Part shown: positions 11,834-23,300 of the stretch, one piece after another
How positions within the stretch are numbered: position 1 is the first letter of the stretch
Layout of the letters: each line of letters begins with the position of its first letter
From: Cliona cf. orientalis
Taxonomy: Eukaryota > Porifera > Demospongiae > Clionaida > Clionaidae
Assembly: GCA_963930775.1 (NCBI GenBank)
Contig: OZ005691.1
Span: 6,073,000 to 6,136,999 of the forward strand
Length of the DNA stretch: 64,000 nucleotides
Reading direction: 5' to 3'
Program-made: the position numbers and the translations under genes
The notes under the pieces: model-generated
Database searches by the model: none
The model's input: the letters and a program-made list of their open reading frames with translations, nothing else
Told to the model about the DNA's origin: nothing

Positions 11834-13403
11834 CAGCGAAGGAGCACTGGTGCTGGGCACGAGACTAGACGAGTGTACATGTACAAGAAGCAACAAATGG
11901 CGGATGTTTATCTACACAAGATGATTGTTAGATCTATCATAAACCTCTTCACCGATATGGAGATAGTTTGTGAAGTGCAAACAACTGTATCAAAGCTGAG
12001 ACACTGCCACTCATGAGGTGGGGCTCGTCAAGTAAAAAAAATTACTGATTCAGCACAAATTTTGGGGTCTGGATCGGGAACGAGACACGAGTCTTGCCGG
12101 TAACTGTGACGATCTTTTCCATACATAGACTTGCATATTAATTTTGTATTTTGTGCTGAGTAGCTAGAGTAGAGGAGCTATAAAGGTACTGAACAACACA
12201 TAAATTGGGCTATTCCAGTTAATTAGGGTAGCTACACCACTATGGAACATTCACGAGAAGCCTGATAGTCCATGGCATGACGTCTTCAGGGTTTTTTAAT
12301 TGAATCTTGAATATTTAGCTATACCTTGAGGGTAGCTAAATAAATGGAAGGGATGATTATTAAAATTAGATGAAATTCTAGTTGTATTCGCTAAAATGAT
12401 AGTTGGATAGCCAAAAATGTGTAACAAATTTGAGATATAGCTAATACAATAATAATAATAATGTAATAGCTGGAAATAGCTGATTTTAAGGTTCTGGACT
12501 CGATAGGATCAAAAATTTTTTGCGCGCTTCATGCGCAGTTATCACAAAGCTGCCCCACTTTGAAGGTCATGTCTACGCCCTTGAAATGAGGGAAAATTGA
12601 TGGGTCATGAGGGGTCCAGCAGACCTTATTAATTGCTTCTGAGGGATGGTAATAAACTTACTGAGCCAATAGCTAAATTCATTGTTTTGAATGGAAATGC
12701 CAACTTCAAAAAATTTTTTTGTCTATAACAGTTTCTGCATGATGTATACAGTGGCATACATAGATAGCTATAAGCTAATACAAGTATGTAGCCGTAAATT
12801 GCCTTCCATAGGGGTGTATAAATGTTCAATGTCATGCCTTAAGCCATGTATCACTGACTGTAAAATTCCGTACATAATTGGAATAAATATGGATCTAGCT
12901 ACTCAACATGCAAGTCCATCCACGAGGTCTGGCCTGAATCATATGAAGTGAAAGAGCGAAAATTTGAAGCATGCGAGATATAGCTAAGCCCACCAAATAG
13001 TGACCCGCCTGTCACAAACTCTGCAGATAAGGTACAGGATTAAGCTGACTAGCTAGATGTTGTTGGAGTGGATCCTGGACCTCGATCCAAAATACAATGA
13101 AGCTTTACATCAACCCTTAATTGCTGTGCCTCTAAAAGTTAATTCCAAAAATTATTTGTTGTCATTGTTTGGTTTCATGATATTGTGTATCAAACCCATA
13201 ATATAGCTACCAAGAAACTCATAATAACAATATAATTGTACACACTGATCTAAATGTCATCTTGCTCGTGGAAGATTATGCAGTGGACACTGATTTTAAT
13301 AGGATTAATAGTATATTAAATTATCACTTTCATAGCTATAATAAGTGACTTATATTCAGCTTACAGAGGCATATTATTAATTTTAGCTATTCAGTAATTA
13401 TAA
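11834..13403. other. Intergenic between Death/ANK and beta-helix genes
   Basis: Contains the presumed promoter of the Death/ANK gene just right of 11833. No exon or repeat recognised; short open frames near 12629-12951 show no family resemblance. Confidence 0.45.
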
Positions 13404-14507
13404 TCATATAATAATATTATCTCCAAATTGCACTCGCTTGATATTGGTACGCAGAGTGTTAGTAGAAGACCCAGAGGAATCAATGCTTTGCATGACCTGA
13501 ATGCCATATCTATCAAGTGGCATACTGCTGTTCTGAAAAACCGAGTCCAATACGTTGAGCTCAACATCCACATGATCGTCAGAGCCAAGAAGGATGGTCG
13601 GTGGGGCAGAATTATTAGTGAAGTTTGTGTGCACTATAGTAAAGTTCACAGATACATTGTTGCTCTTTTCAGCTCTAAAAATTGGCAGGATTCTACCCTT
13701 CATTGAGTTGTTGGCAATGGTACAGTTCTCAACAATGATGTCATAGTGGATGGAGTAGTTCCGCTGCAGGCCATTCAGGTCAAATATCATCATGCCATTT
13801 CCAATATTGTTAGAATCCGTGGAATTATCCAGCAACCCCCTGTTGTTGACGATCTGCGAGTTTCTTATCACAATGCTTTGCTTCTCCGATGTAACTGCAG
13901 CAATGATGGATGTTGCCATGTAGACCAGCACTGGAGTCATTGTCCCATTTAGCCTTTCAAAGACACAGTTATTAACGGTCACATCTTCCACCAAAGCTAG
14001 ACTAACAACACCTCCGTCACGAAAGGTGCAATCTTCGGCAATGAAAACCTTGAGGTAAGCAACTATGAATCCTATGCCATCATCATCCGTGCGGCAGTTT
14101 TCAAAATGTAGTCCCCTCATACGAAAAATACTGTTGGTGTTTGCATAGATAAAGTTGAGGAAGAGGGATACTCCATCGTTGCACCTAAAGGTTACCCCTT
14201 TCTTGCCAATGATGGTCACACTTGGAGTCCATGATATGTATCCTTCCGACGAGGGTAGGGTTTGATTAGTAGACACCACTATTCTTACAGAAGGACGCTG
14301 CTGCTGTAGCAAATTCCTTAGTACATAATCTATAGTGAGGCAGGGAGTTTTGCCTCCTTGCAGACAATCCGTAGTGTCCTTGCCGTTCTTTGCGACGTTG
14401 ACAGTAAAGCGCTCGTCAGCGTGGCAGAGACTAAGCAATGAGATAAGGACCAAAACGAGCTTTTCAGATCGAGACATCAGCAGCACAACAGGAGGGCTGT
14501 AGATCAC
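13404..14507 (-). CDS. Secreted beta-helix-type protein, intronless
   Basis: A single open frame of 367 residues from 14507, or 357 from the ATG at 14477, which gives a cleaner signal peptide (MSRSEKLVLVLISLLSLCHA). The body has repeated short strands with N-glycosylation sequons, e.g. FENCRTDDDGIGFIVAYLKV, EDCTFRDGGVVSL and VENCTIANNSM, typical of right-handed parallel beta-helix repeats. It has no C-terminal membrane segments, unlike the larger relative at 36512-41655, so it may be a secreted or shortened member. Its start is only about 120 bp from the syntaxin start on the opposite strand. Exact function unknown; binding to surface glycans or other ligands would be a guess. Confidence 0.75.
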   Translation of the reverse strand: MIYSPPVVLLMSRSEKLVLVLISLLSLCHADERFTVNVAKNGKDTTDCLQGGKTPCLTIDYVLRNLLQQQRPSVRIVVSTNQTLPSSEGYISWTPSVTIIGKKGVTFRCNDGVSLFLNFIYANTNSIFRMRGLHFENCRTDDDGIGFIVAYLKVFIAEDCTFRDGGVVSLALVEDVTVNNCVFERLNGTMTPVLVYMATSIIAAVTSEKQSIVIRNSQIVNNRGLLDNSTDSNNIGNGMMIFDLNGLQRNYSIHYDIIVENCTIANNSMKGRILPIFRAEKSNNVSVNFTIVHTNFTNNSAPPTILLGSDDHVDVELNVLDSVFQNSSMPLDRYGIQVMQSIDSSGSSTNTLRTNIKRVQFGDNIII

Positions 14508-14629
14508 AGATTATCCCCTGCAATATGAGAAGACTACGAGCCCCGCCCACTTTATCTTGCGATATTGGCGACCATTACCGTTTGAGAGTGCGCATGCGCT
14601 GAGAGTTGCTCAGTGACACCCTGTGTTAA
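14508..14629. promoter_or_regulatory. Candidate bidirectional promoter
   Basis: Two genes start head-to-head across about 122 bp. The palindrome GCGCATGCGC at 14590-14599 is the core of the NRF-1 site, a factor common at TATA-less bidirectional animal promoters. No TATA box is evident. Regulation is inferred from position only. Confidence 0.5.
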
Positions 14630-17600
14630 ATGGAGTCTGCTGTGGCTCTAAAGGACAGGCTTCCCGCTCTTAAAGAAGTAAGTTTTGGCACCGTCTTAAA
14701 TCGTTTCATATAAAATTATGCACATGGCCCCGTAAGCTATATTAAATAGCTGTTATGACATAATATGTGTGTAGCAATGGAGGTTTCTATGTGATTTAGA
14801 AGACCAAAGGACTCTATATAGAATCCCGAGCGAAGCGCAGGTTCTATGAGAGCCCTGAGGTCTTATAAATCACATAGAAGCCGACTGAACAGTGTCTAAC
14901 AAGTTTAGATCATATAGCTTTGTATTGCTAATGGGTGACTATGAAAATCTTGTAGGTGACTATGAGATATAGATACCTGTCAGTAGCCAATCAAATTGCA
15001 GTATTTGTTACAGCTATGATCTAAAGATCTATTAATCTTCAATACGATGATTGATAATAACCAGAACTTTAGGTAGTCTAGTATATGGAATAAGCATTCA
15101 TGGGCTGTGATGAAGGAATTTATTTATCTATAGACTGAGTACTTCCAACTTTATATTTCTATCTGTAATATGCTAAATTTTGCAGAGAGTTAGTCGAGCT
15201 GATTCAAGATTTTTTTCCGCTGCTCCACCTCCACCGATTGAAGACGAAGACGATGGAGGTATTCACGGGATTCTTCAAACTGTAAGTGTATAAGAAATCG
15301 TTTTAATAGTCAATTGCTGCTCATGTCTGAATAATTTGTTGACAACAGCTGCTGCTGTCAACTTCAAAGCATTGCAATGCCAAAATTTAATGGAGAAGCT
15401 ATTAATATGGCAGCACTAGTTGATAATGGAAAGACTCGGTGTTGAAGTGTACATATAGGTACATGAAATAGTTGGGAGTACCCATCTCGGTAATCTGTAG
15501 CTATCATAATTATTCTTGGTGGCCTCAGTTTAAGATAGCATCACATGCATGGCTATAAATTAGTAGGATTAGCTCATAAACAACTTATAATTTATTCCGA
15601 TCAGATTCAGTTATTTGCTATTACTGACTATTCCTACTATTTTCCTCTTACTGCACCCAAATATACTATCATTTATACTTGTACTGCATGTGTATAAACA
15701 GAAAGAGTTTCAGTGTCATTAACATGCATACATACTAGATCTGTACATAGTACATGAAGTCAGTTTTGAATGTCTTGCCTAGCCTAGATACTGAGTTTAG
15801 ATAGCGACCCATAACAAACATAGTGTATGTGTGATGATTTGAGTCAAAATTTGTCACTAGTTGAATAGTATTTTTAATTCTTTTTGGCTACGAGAACTGT
15901 ACCTCATGGATATTAAGCCCTTACTACCTTTTGTCACTACTCTATAAATACTGCCACAGTGTACATACGTCAGAAACATTCCGAGCATCGTGCTTTGTGA
16001 TTGCAAATTCCTGTATGCTATACTCACTGTACTCATAATTAATTTTTGGACATCAAAATTCAGGGACAACATTAATAGTGTACCTAAGTAACTTAATCCG
16101 CAACCTTGCCAAAGCATGTGACTAGACATTTCTGGCAGGTGGATGGAATTAATTATTCAATGAGGGAGATTGCTGACAAGATTATCAAGCTCAAGTTCAG
16201 TCATGCTATCATATTATCCAGTGTTCAAAACCAAGGTAATAACCATTGACCATGCAAGGATAGTAACTTGAATATGATAGTGTGAACATAATAATATTAT
16301 TATATTATGCATAGTCATAAGCACACTTCACAATTTGAAAATAGACTGATTCAGAACCAGTAGTGTTTTATTGACATAATAATAATATTATTATGTAGAT
16401 GCTCGTAATGACAGTGAACAGCTCAACTCAGAAATCAAAAAGTTGTCACGTACAATTCATGGTCAGCTAGAACGTAAGTACTCGAGAAACTTCTTAAAGT
16501 GGAAGTTTTACTATGAAAGCACATACACTGGTAGAAATGAAGGATTCGTTAGAAAAGCACGAAAGTGGCCACCAACTCGCTGATTACCGAATCATGGAGA
16601 CACAGGTGACTTGTGTGTTATTATTTTTCCTGCTCCGTGTGATGTAATTTAAACAGTATTCAGCACTTTCTCGGAGGTTCAGGAGTGTCATGGATGAATA
16701 CAATGCTGCTCTGGAGAGCTTTAGAGAAAAGAATAAGGACTGCATAGTAAAACAGCTAGACTATGGTGAGTGTATGCAAAGTCATTATTATAGAACAGGT
16801 TATGGTATAAGCATGATTCCTTGAGGATGGTACTGTAATCAATTATTTCATAGTGAATTACATCAAGTTAGTGCCGGAGTGAAAGAACTTTAATTTCAAG
16901 TAGTGAAGATTGGTCGAATATTATGAAAACTTTAGCTCAAGCTGCATGCATGTGGAGCACATGTACTGTAGTGTCCCGGGCTAGCACCCACTCCTGGGTA
17001 AGTGCCCATAGACCATATTTCAAGGGGCTACTGTAGCAGCTTCTATTTTGATCCCCGGTAAGCACCCATGCGTGCCAAATCGCGAATCATGTGGGCACTT
17101 AATTACCAGGGAAACTACGGTATATTCATGTTAATCAGGCTCAAAAACTGGGAAGAGCTGTACAAAGATACATATGATCTCCTATAACAATTATGGCAAT
17201 TTATAGCTAGTCGCCAATGACACCATCCCCACTGTCCCTAATTGTATGTTTAGAGGGAAAACCAAAAGTAATTCTTCGTTAGTGTCTAGATATTGGCTTA
17301 CTAGTTACTGTTTACTACAACATCAGTTAATGTACATGTACAGTGATTCAGAATCAGTAGAAGTACGAATCCCTGTAGTAACCTATGTTACAGTAACTAG
17401 CTACCTGCAACAAAATTATTATAGTAAGAGTACTAGTTATGCACTCTGCAGTGACTATAATTTTGTAGTATCATTGCATGGCTTCCACATGCACCCCACT
17501 GCAACAATGCATAGTGTATGTATACATGGCTCCACTCCCCACTGCTGCAGAAGACTAGCATTAAATACCACATAAGTATAGTCAAAGGAGGTGTGGCTTC

Positions 17601-18578
17601 AAGTTGTATATTAATTGATGCCATGACAGTATAACAACATAATAATGGTCGGCCGGATTATGGTGTACACTGATCAATAATCTCCTTGGAATTACAATGT
17701 ATACAAATTCAGGGTTGACGGACTTAATTAACTCTAGAGTCTACCAAAATTAATTTTTGATTTTTCAGCTAAAGAAAGTTTATCTGATGCTCAAGTGGAG
17801 TCCATGCTGGAATCAAATGACACCCATATCTTTGCAAAGGATGTATGTAAATTAATCTTGACCATATCAAGTAAATGTAGTATTAAATTTCTGATCCGTG
17901 CTTGTGAATACGTTTTACACATCTTTATTGCATGACCAGATGTTTATTACTAATGAGGAGCTATACCCAAACAGGCACTGCGATGTCACAATGATAGAAT
18001 TAATTTGCTATTGCACAGGCAACTGCCTGCAGCTTATTATAATATTATTATTATTGGATGAAATTTCAGATTCTATTGGACGCATGCACAGAAGACAAGA
18101 GGATTGCTTTGGGTGAAGTGGAAGCAAGACACCAAGACATACTTCAACTAGAAGATGATATCAAGGTTCTCTATTCCAGTAATAAAATTATCAGAAAGCA
18201 CTATATATACGGAATAGTTATGATTGTATGCATAATTGTAATAATTTGAGTGATCACTTATTTCCCAGAAAATCGGATAACATTGTTATTATAGAGATAC
18301 CACCTACAGTCTACCTTGATTACAAGAATCAATATTATCCAATATCTGTAGGAACTCCATCAAATGTTCTGTGATTTAGCTCTTCTTGTTGATGAACAAG
18401 TAAGTAAGTAATATTATTCATACAAAACATAGTAATTAGACCACACCAAATTAGTCAATAATTGGTCAAGGGATCACCATGGAAAGATCAATAAACCTGG
18501 GATCAAAGCAAGAAAGTGGGGTTTTATCCATAAAGATGCACGAGAAAGCATATCCTCCACAAATTCCCTGGCTTCCTC

Positions 18579-18676
<98 letters not shown>

Positions 18677-19753
18677 ATGTGCATGACGAAGCCTTTCCCT
18701 CACAAAACAATTTGGAGATAGAAAATAATTATTTCATATCCAATAGCATATCTACTTTGAAATTCTAGATACGTAAGATTCACTTTTCCATCATTATGCT
18801 TATGGTAATTTTCCTTATCATATCAGATTAGTGCAAAGCTTCAAGGAAAACTATACCATAGGTCGGGTTTTAATTGTGAGTATCTATTAATAATTATTGC
18901 GAATTGCGAGTTTTTCTACGTTTCGCAGTTAATAGATTCGCAAACATAAACGTGCATGTATACTACATTACAGTACGGGGTCGTCTATCGCAATTATTGG
19001 ATTCGCAATTTGGCCTGACTTGACTACAACGCAATTATTAAACTACGCAATTAAAACCCGTCCTACGGTAGCTAGCTATGAGTAAATGATGAATGAACAG
19101 AAAGAGTGGCAGAGTCCTTCATTACATCGATCAAATATTATAGTAGGATCAAAATTAAACTAAAATAATTATTAATGATTGGAATGGGCTGTGCATGCTT
19201 TTGACTTCCATAAACATTAGGATAATATATTATTACATCCCAATAGCTAGTAGCAATTTACTTTTCTGAATAGTAAGGTTATCAAATCATAAGGGGATCG
19301 AACTGTAAAATTTAGCACAGATACAGATGAATATATATGTCATCCGTTTCATTTTCAAGTTATTCCACTTTAAAGCATTTGACGATTATGTAACATACCG
19401 GTAATTGCATAACTTAATATACGTATTGACCCTTTACCATATACAATTAATGAAGCTACTAGGGATGTGGTAATCATTAAATTTTCATGCTATAAGTTGC
19501 CACTTATACCACATTTTGGGTTACGTACTATAGGGAGAAATGATTGATCGCATTGAAACAAACATAGAAAATGCTGCTGTTTGGATCCAGGAAGGTGCAA
19601 GAGAGGTGGCCAAATGTGTCAACATCGCAAATCAAAGGGTTTGCATAATATTATTATTATTATTATAGTGTGATTATTAATCTAGTCTACCTTATAATAA
19701 TAGTCTTTTTTACCCTGTATATGCAGCCAAAGATATGCTGTTGTTGCTGGTAG
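14630..19753 (+). CDS. Syntaxin (Qa-SNARE) with Cys-rich tail, no membrane anchor
   Basis: Eleven exons join in frame into 281 residues: 14630-14677, 15186-15281, 16139-16235, 16399-16473, 16535-16605, 16657-16765, 17769-17842, 18070-18165, 18352-18399, 19534-19638 and 19727-19753. The N-terminal part matches the syntaxin Habc helices (e.g. KKLSRTIHGQL, QYSALSRRFRSVMDEYN). The Qa SNARE motif runs about residues 190-255 (HQDILQLEDDIKELHQMF, DEQGEMIDRIETNIENA), with the central-layer Gln in DEQGEM. Plasma-membrane syntaxins end in a transmembrane helix; here the last exon encodes PKICCCCW and a stop, recalling STX11 and STX19, which lack the helix and carry palmitoylatable Cys. The exon 8 donor (AAG/GTTCTC) is weak. 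An undetected alternative last exon is the main caveat. Confidence 0.85.
14785..14880. mobile_element. Short hairpin MITE in syntaxin intron 1
   Basis: TTTCTATGTGATTTAGAAGACC and the inverted GGTCTTATAAATCACATAGAA enclose about 45 bp rich in ACTC/GAGC. Confidence 0.7.
16972..17117. mobile_element. Family D element in syntaxin intron 6
   Basis: GTGTCCCGGGCTAGCACCCA at the left and a degenerate inverted end (TAATTACCAGGGAAACTACGGTA) at the right. Internal blocks (CTGTAGCAGCTTCTATTTTGA, ATCCCCGGTAAGCACCCATG) match the copy at 24198. Confidence 0.75.
18581..18672 (+). repeat. (CA)n microsatellite
   Basis: About 45 uninterrupted CA units in the intron between syntaxin exons 9 and 10. Apparent proteins across it (poly-VC, poly-TH) are artefacts. 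Confidence 0.98.
18854..19070. mobile_element. TACCGTA-type MITE, family H (copy 1)
   Basis: Ends are TACCATAGGTCGGGTTTTAA and (inverted) TACCGTAGGACGGGTTTTAA. The interior has GCAATTATTGGATTCGCAAT and GATTCGCAAACATAAACGTG blocks. A second copy lies at 52650-52856 in the opposite orientation. Located in the syntaxin intron 9. Confidence 0.9.
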
Positions 19754-19989
19754 CCATACTGGACATGTACAAGTAGCAACTGATTTTGAAATGTCAGCCT
19801 ACATACCTTTGTATGCATACACTATACACACTGCTTGATATAAATTAATATATTATACAGATACATAACGATAATATTATTATACGAGATGTTTACTGCT
19901 ATATACATGTATAGCTACTATATCACATGGTTTAGTCACACTAATTAATTTCTAGCAGACTGTAACGAACCTGTCAATGAAAATTATAG

Positions 19990-20170
19990 TGCATAGGTAC
20001 CAGAAGTGCCCATGCATGTACTGCATTTCAAGGGGTCAATTGCAATGCATATATACAAACATGACATTGTGCAATTTAATTATAATCACGTCCTGGGTAA
20101 GAAGTACACGTGGGCCAAAACTGCAAGTTATAATAATTGTTATTGTGTAAGCACCCATGGGCATTACATT
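19990..20170. mobile_element. Degenerate family D element
   Basis: Blocks AGTGCCCATGCATG, GTCCTGGGTAAG, CAAAACTGCAAGTTA and GTAAGCACCCATGGGCA match parts of family D in scrambled or decayed form. Lies between the convergent syntaxin and PDE12 genes. Confidence 0.45.
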
Positions 20171-20352
20171 GGACTCTGCAGTATGCAATGACACACGATT
20201 GGAAACAGTAATAACCATTATTACATGATTGATATGCTACTTTTGTGGATATTGACCCTTTCTTTCACAAGTTCTTTATCATATTCACTCAACAATGTAT
20301 ACAAAGGTTCACTTTGGCATCCCATAATATTTAATATTCCAACAGTTAGTAC

Positions 20353-23300
20353 TTATTTCCACTTTAAGTCGGCAATTAAGGCTAAGTGGTCTGATGGAAA
20401 GTAGACGGATGGAAGGGCTACAAATTCAGTTACTTCTTCATGTGAAGGGAATGGTATTACCCTTGATACACTCAAGTGATCAGAGTCACTGAATATGTAG
20501 TCCAGCACTCCACTATATCCGCTTGTAAAGTTGGTATAGTGACTAGAGCCGTATGCATTCTGAAAACTAAAGCCATGCTTCAAGTCGAGTCCTTTGAAGT
20601 TGTCTACTGTTGAAGGTCTCCTTTTATAGAGTGGCTCTGTGGGGACAGCATCCTGCTCCTCTTCTGACTCATCCGATGATGACAACGCTTCCTGCATCAG
20701 TGGCTGTTTGCTGTTGCAGTTGCAGCGTGGCACTTCACTCAGTTTATACACCATCCAGTCCCGATGATGCCTACTGACATGACCCTTTACCATGTACTCG
20801 TACGCAGCGATACACGGACAACTGTTCAAGTCACCACAGAGCATTGTGGCAACCTTTGCATGTGATCCAACTGATTGTAGAAAATTATCTAACTTGCTCC
20901 GGAGGAAGTTCAGCACAATGGCAAGCTGCATTAGCCTGACGTGGTCACCCTTGGGGTGGTAGTAGAGATGAGTGGTGGCAATGAGGAGGTAGTGATCGGG
21001 CATCTCCAGACTACGCAGAAACGCTGCGAGAACAATGTTGTGCTTCTTTGTGACCTCTCTAAAGAAGTATGGTGCATCCTTGAGTCCCTCACAAAGCTGT
21101 GAGCAAGAGGGGTCATTCTGAAAGAATTCACTGAGAGAAGCACTTTCTGTTGATATGAAAGCAAATCTTGAAGTATCAAAGAAAATGGCTTCACCTTCAT
21201 GGATCTGGAATGTGTGTGGGGGGGGGGGGGGGGGAGAATAATAAAATTGATGGTATAAACCTGACAAAAAAAGTATAGGGTACTAACATCATCCAGGACA
21301 CCCACAGTATTATTATGGTAGCCATGCTTGTGTTGGGGGGGGGGGGGGAACTCTCTCCCCCCCCCCCCCAAAAAAGAGTTCTAGGGACTACCCGAGGAAC
21401 AAACTTTGAACACCTAATCTATTTCCCACAATTTTTATGGTATTGATGCTTACTCCTATTTCAATTTTGCATGGAGTACTATACCTCTGGGGCACACTCT
21501 GGCATCCAGTTGTATATACTATACGGTACATGGCAGATGGGTATCTGTTTCACGGAGAGCTGAATATCTGCTATTAAAGGTATCTTTGCATAAGGTTTTC
21601 GAATGATTCGATTAAATAAATGGGAAAGCTTGCTCCAAACCCCCTAGATTGATTCAGATATAAAACTATACTATAATAATGAACACCATTGGTGTTAAAC
21701 CCTCGGTGCTGTGAGATTTATTAAAATAATAGTGACATAATATTATATAGAGTAATTTACCGATCATCGGATATCGTCGAATCCCGGACATGCGGTTTTA
21801 GATGAGTTTGGCCGGAATCATAGTCATGGTAGGCCATATACTAAATGATTTCATGCTTCCTACAACTTTCTTTAGCTTTCAAGTGGAGCTAGCCAGTAGT
21901 CATCCTCTATTTGCGTCCGATTCATCGAAAATGTTTGGGTGGAGTCCCACTGGTGGGCGTGGCTAAACACGATCGAAATGGTGGACCGGAGTTAGCTGCT
22001 AGCGCATGTACCTGTAGCAGCGTTGACCGATTCTGATCATCACCAAGATAGAATATACAAGCATGTCCGAGATTTGAAGCGGAGGTCCGGTTTGTAAATT
22101 TCTAACACTGTCTCTTTGAGCACAATTTGCACGCGTTGCAACAAAGATTGGGACATACGGTTTGCGTCATTCGTTAGCTGACTGGTAGCTCTATCTACTG
22201 AGTACTCTATCATTTAAAATCATTGTTATGTCCGAAAGTTATGGGTTGCTTTATAAAAACGGTCCGGATTTCGATGATCTACTCTACATGTATAAAGGCA
22301 CAGGTAGCTATATCTAGCAGTATGTATTCTACCGGTTGCAATTTTGTAATCTAAGCCATGGAGGCATACATTGTAGATCTACAGTATGACAGAACAACAC
22401 TGTTGCTCAGTGTTGGCAGTATGGATAGTGTAGGTAAAGGTCGTCAGGCTAAAAAAGAGGTCTAGCTTGAAAACTCATGATTCAAGGAAGAATAGTTGAT
22501 TAGCTTGCTGTGACCAGTAATGAGTCAGTCGAGTTATAAGGACTATCACCAGACCTACACACTCGCCTTCTTGAAATCATAGATAATACAGACTACGTAA
22601 GGTTACGTAGTCTATATTATCTATGTTGAAATGAAGCAATTGCATATCCATCTACATGTAGATCTTGTCAAGAAGCAGTGCCCCTGGGGACGAGGCTATC
22701 TGTTATCAAGCTAGATGCTACCGTGATACCTGGTACCGTATTTCTTCTAAAAATTCGGCTCTTCTAATTATTCGGCACCCTTTACTGAATGATTGAAAAT
22801 AGTCTCTAATTTTCGGCAAAAGGTCGTCACGCGCATATGCTATAAACGGGAATAGAATGCGCATGCAGACAGAATGTTGAACATTAACCTCTAATTCGGC
22901 GAAGCTAAAGCAATATTATTATTTTCATGCTGAATTTTTAGAAGAAATACGGTATATACATTGAAAAGAAGGTGCTGTTAGATTTCTTATGTCATTTGGT
23001 AAGCATTGTGTAGATTTGTTAAAACAGCTAATTCTGGCGACATTTGCTGGTGCCTCTGCCTCTGACCATGTGTGACTACTGTATATAACTCTCGCGTATG
23101 CGCCGATGGTTAAAAACATACATGTACATACCGTAAATGCACTGTTCGTGCATGACTTTACGTATAAATACAAGGTTGAGTGTCGAAAGTCAAGAAGCTT
23201 TGCATCAGCAAATATGACACCAAAGCTGGAGAACCAAGGGCGGATCCAGGATCTCTGGAATGGGGGTGCTTAGGTAAAAGAATGCGCACGAAATTTTTGG

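Noticed and set aside
18474-18721. Open frames coding poly-VC or poly-TH
   Set aside because: They are translations of the (CA)n microsatellite.
20931-21371. 146-residue minus-strand frame overlapping PDE12 exon 3
   Set aside because: It is an out-of-frame shadow of PDE12 extended through poly(C) runs.
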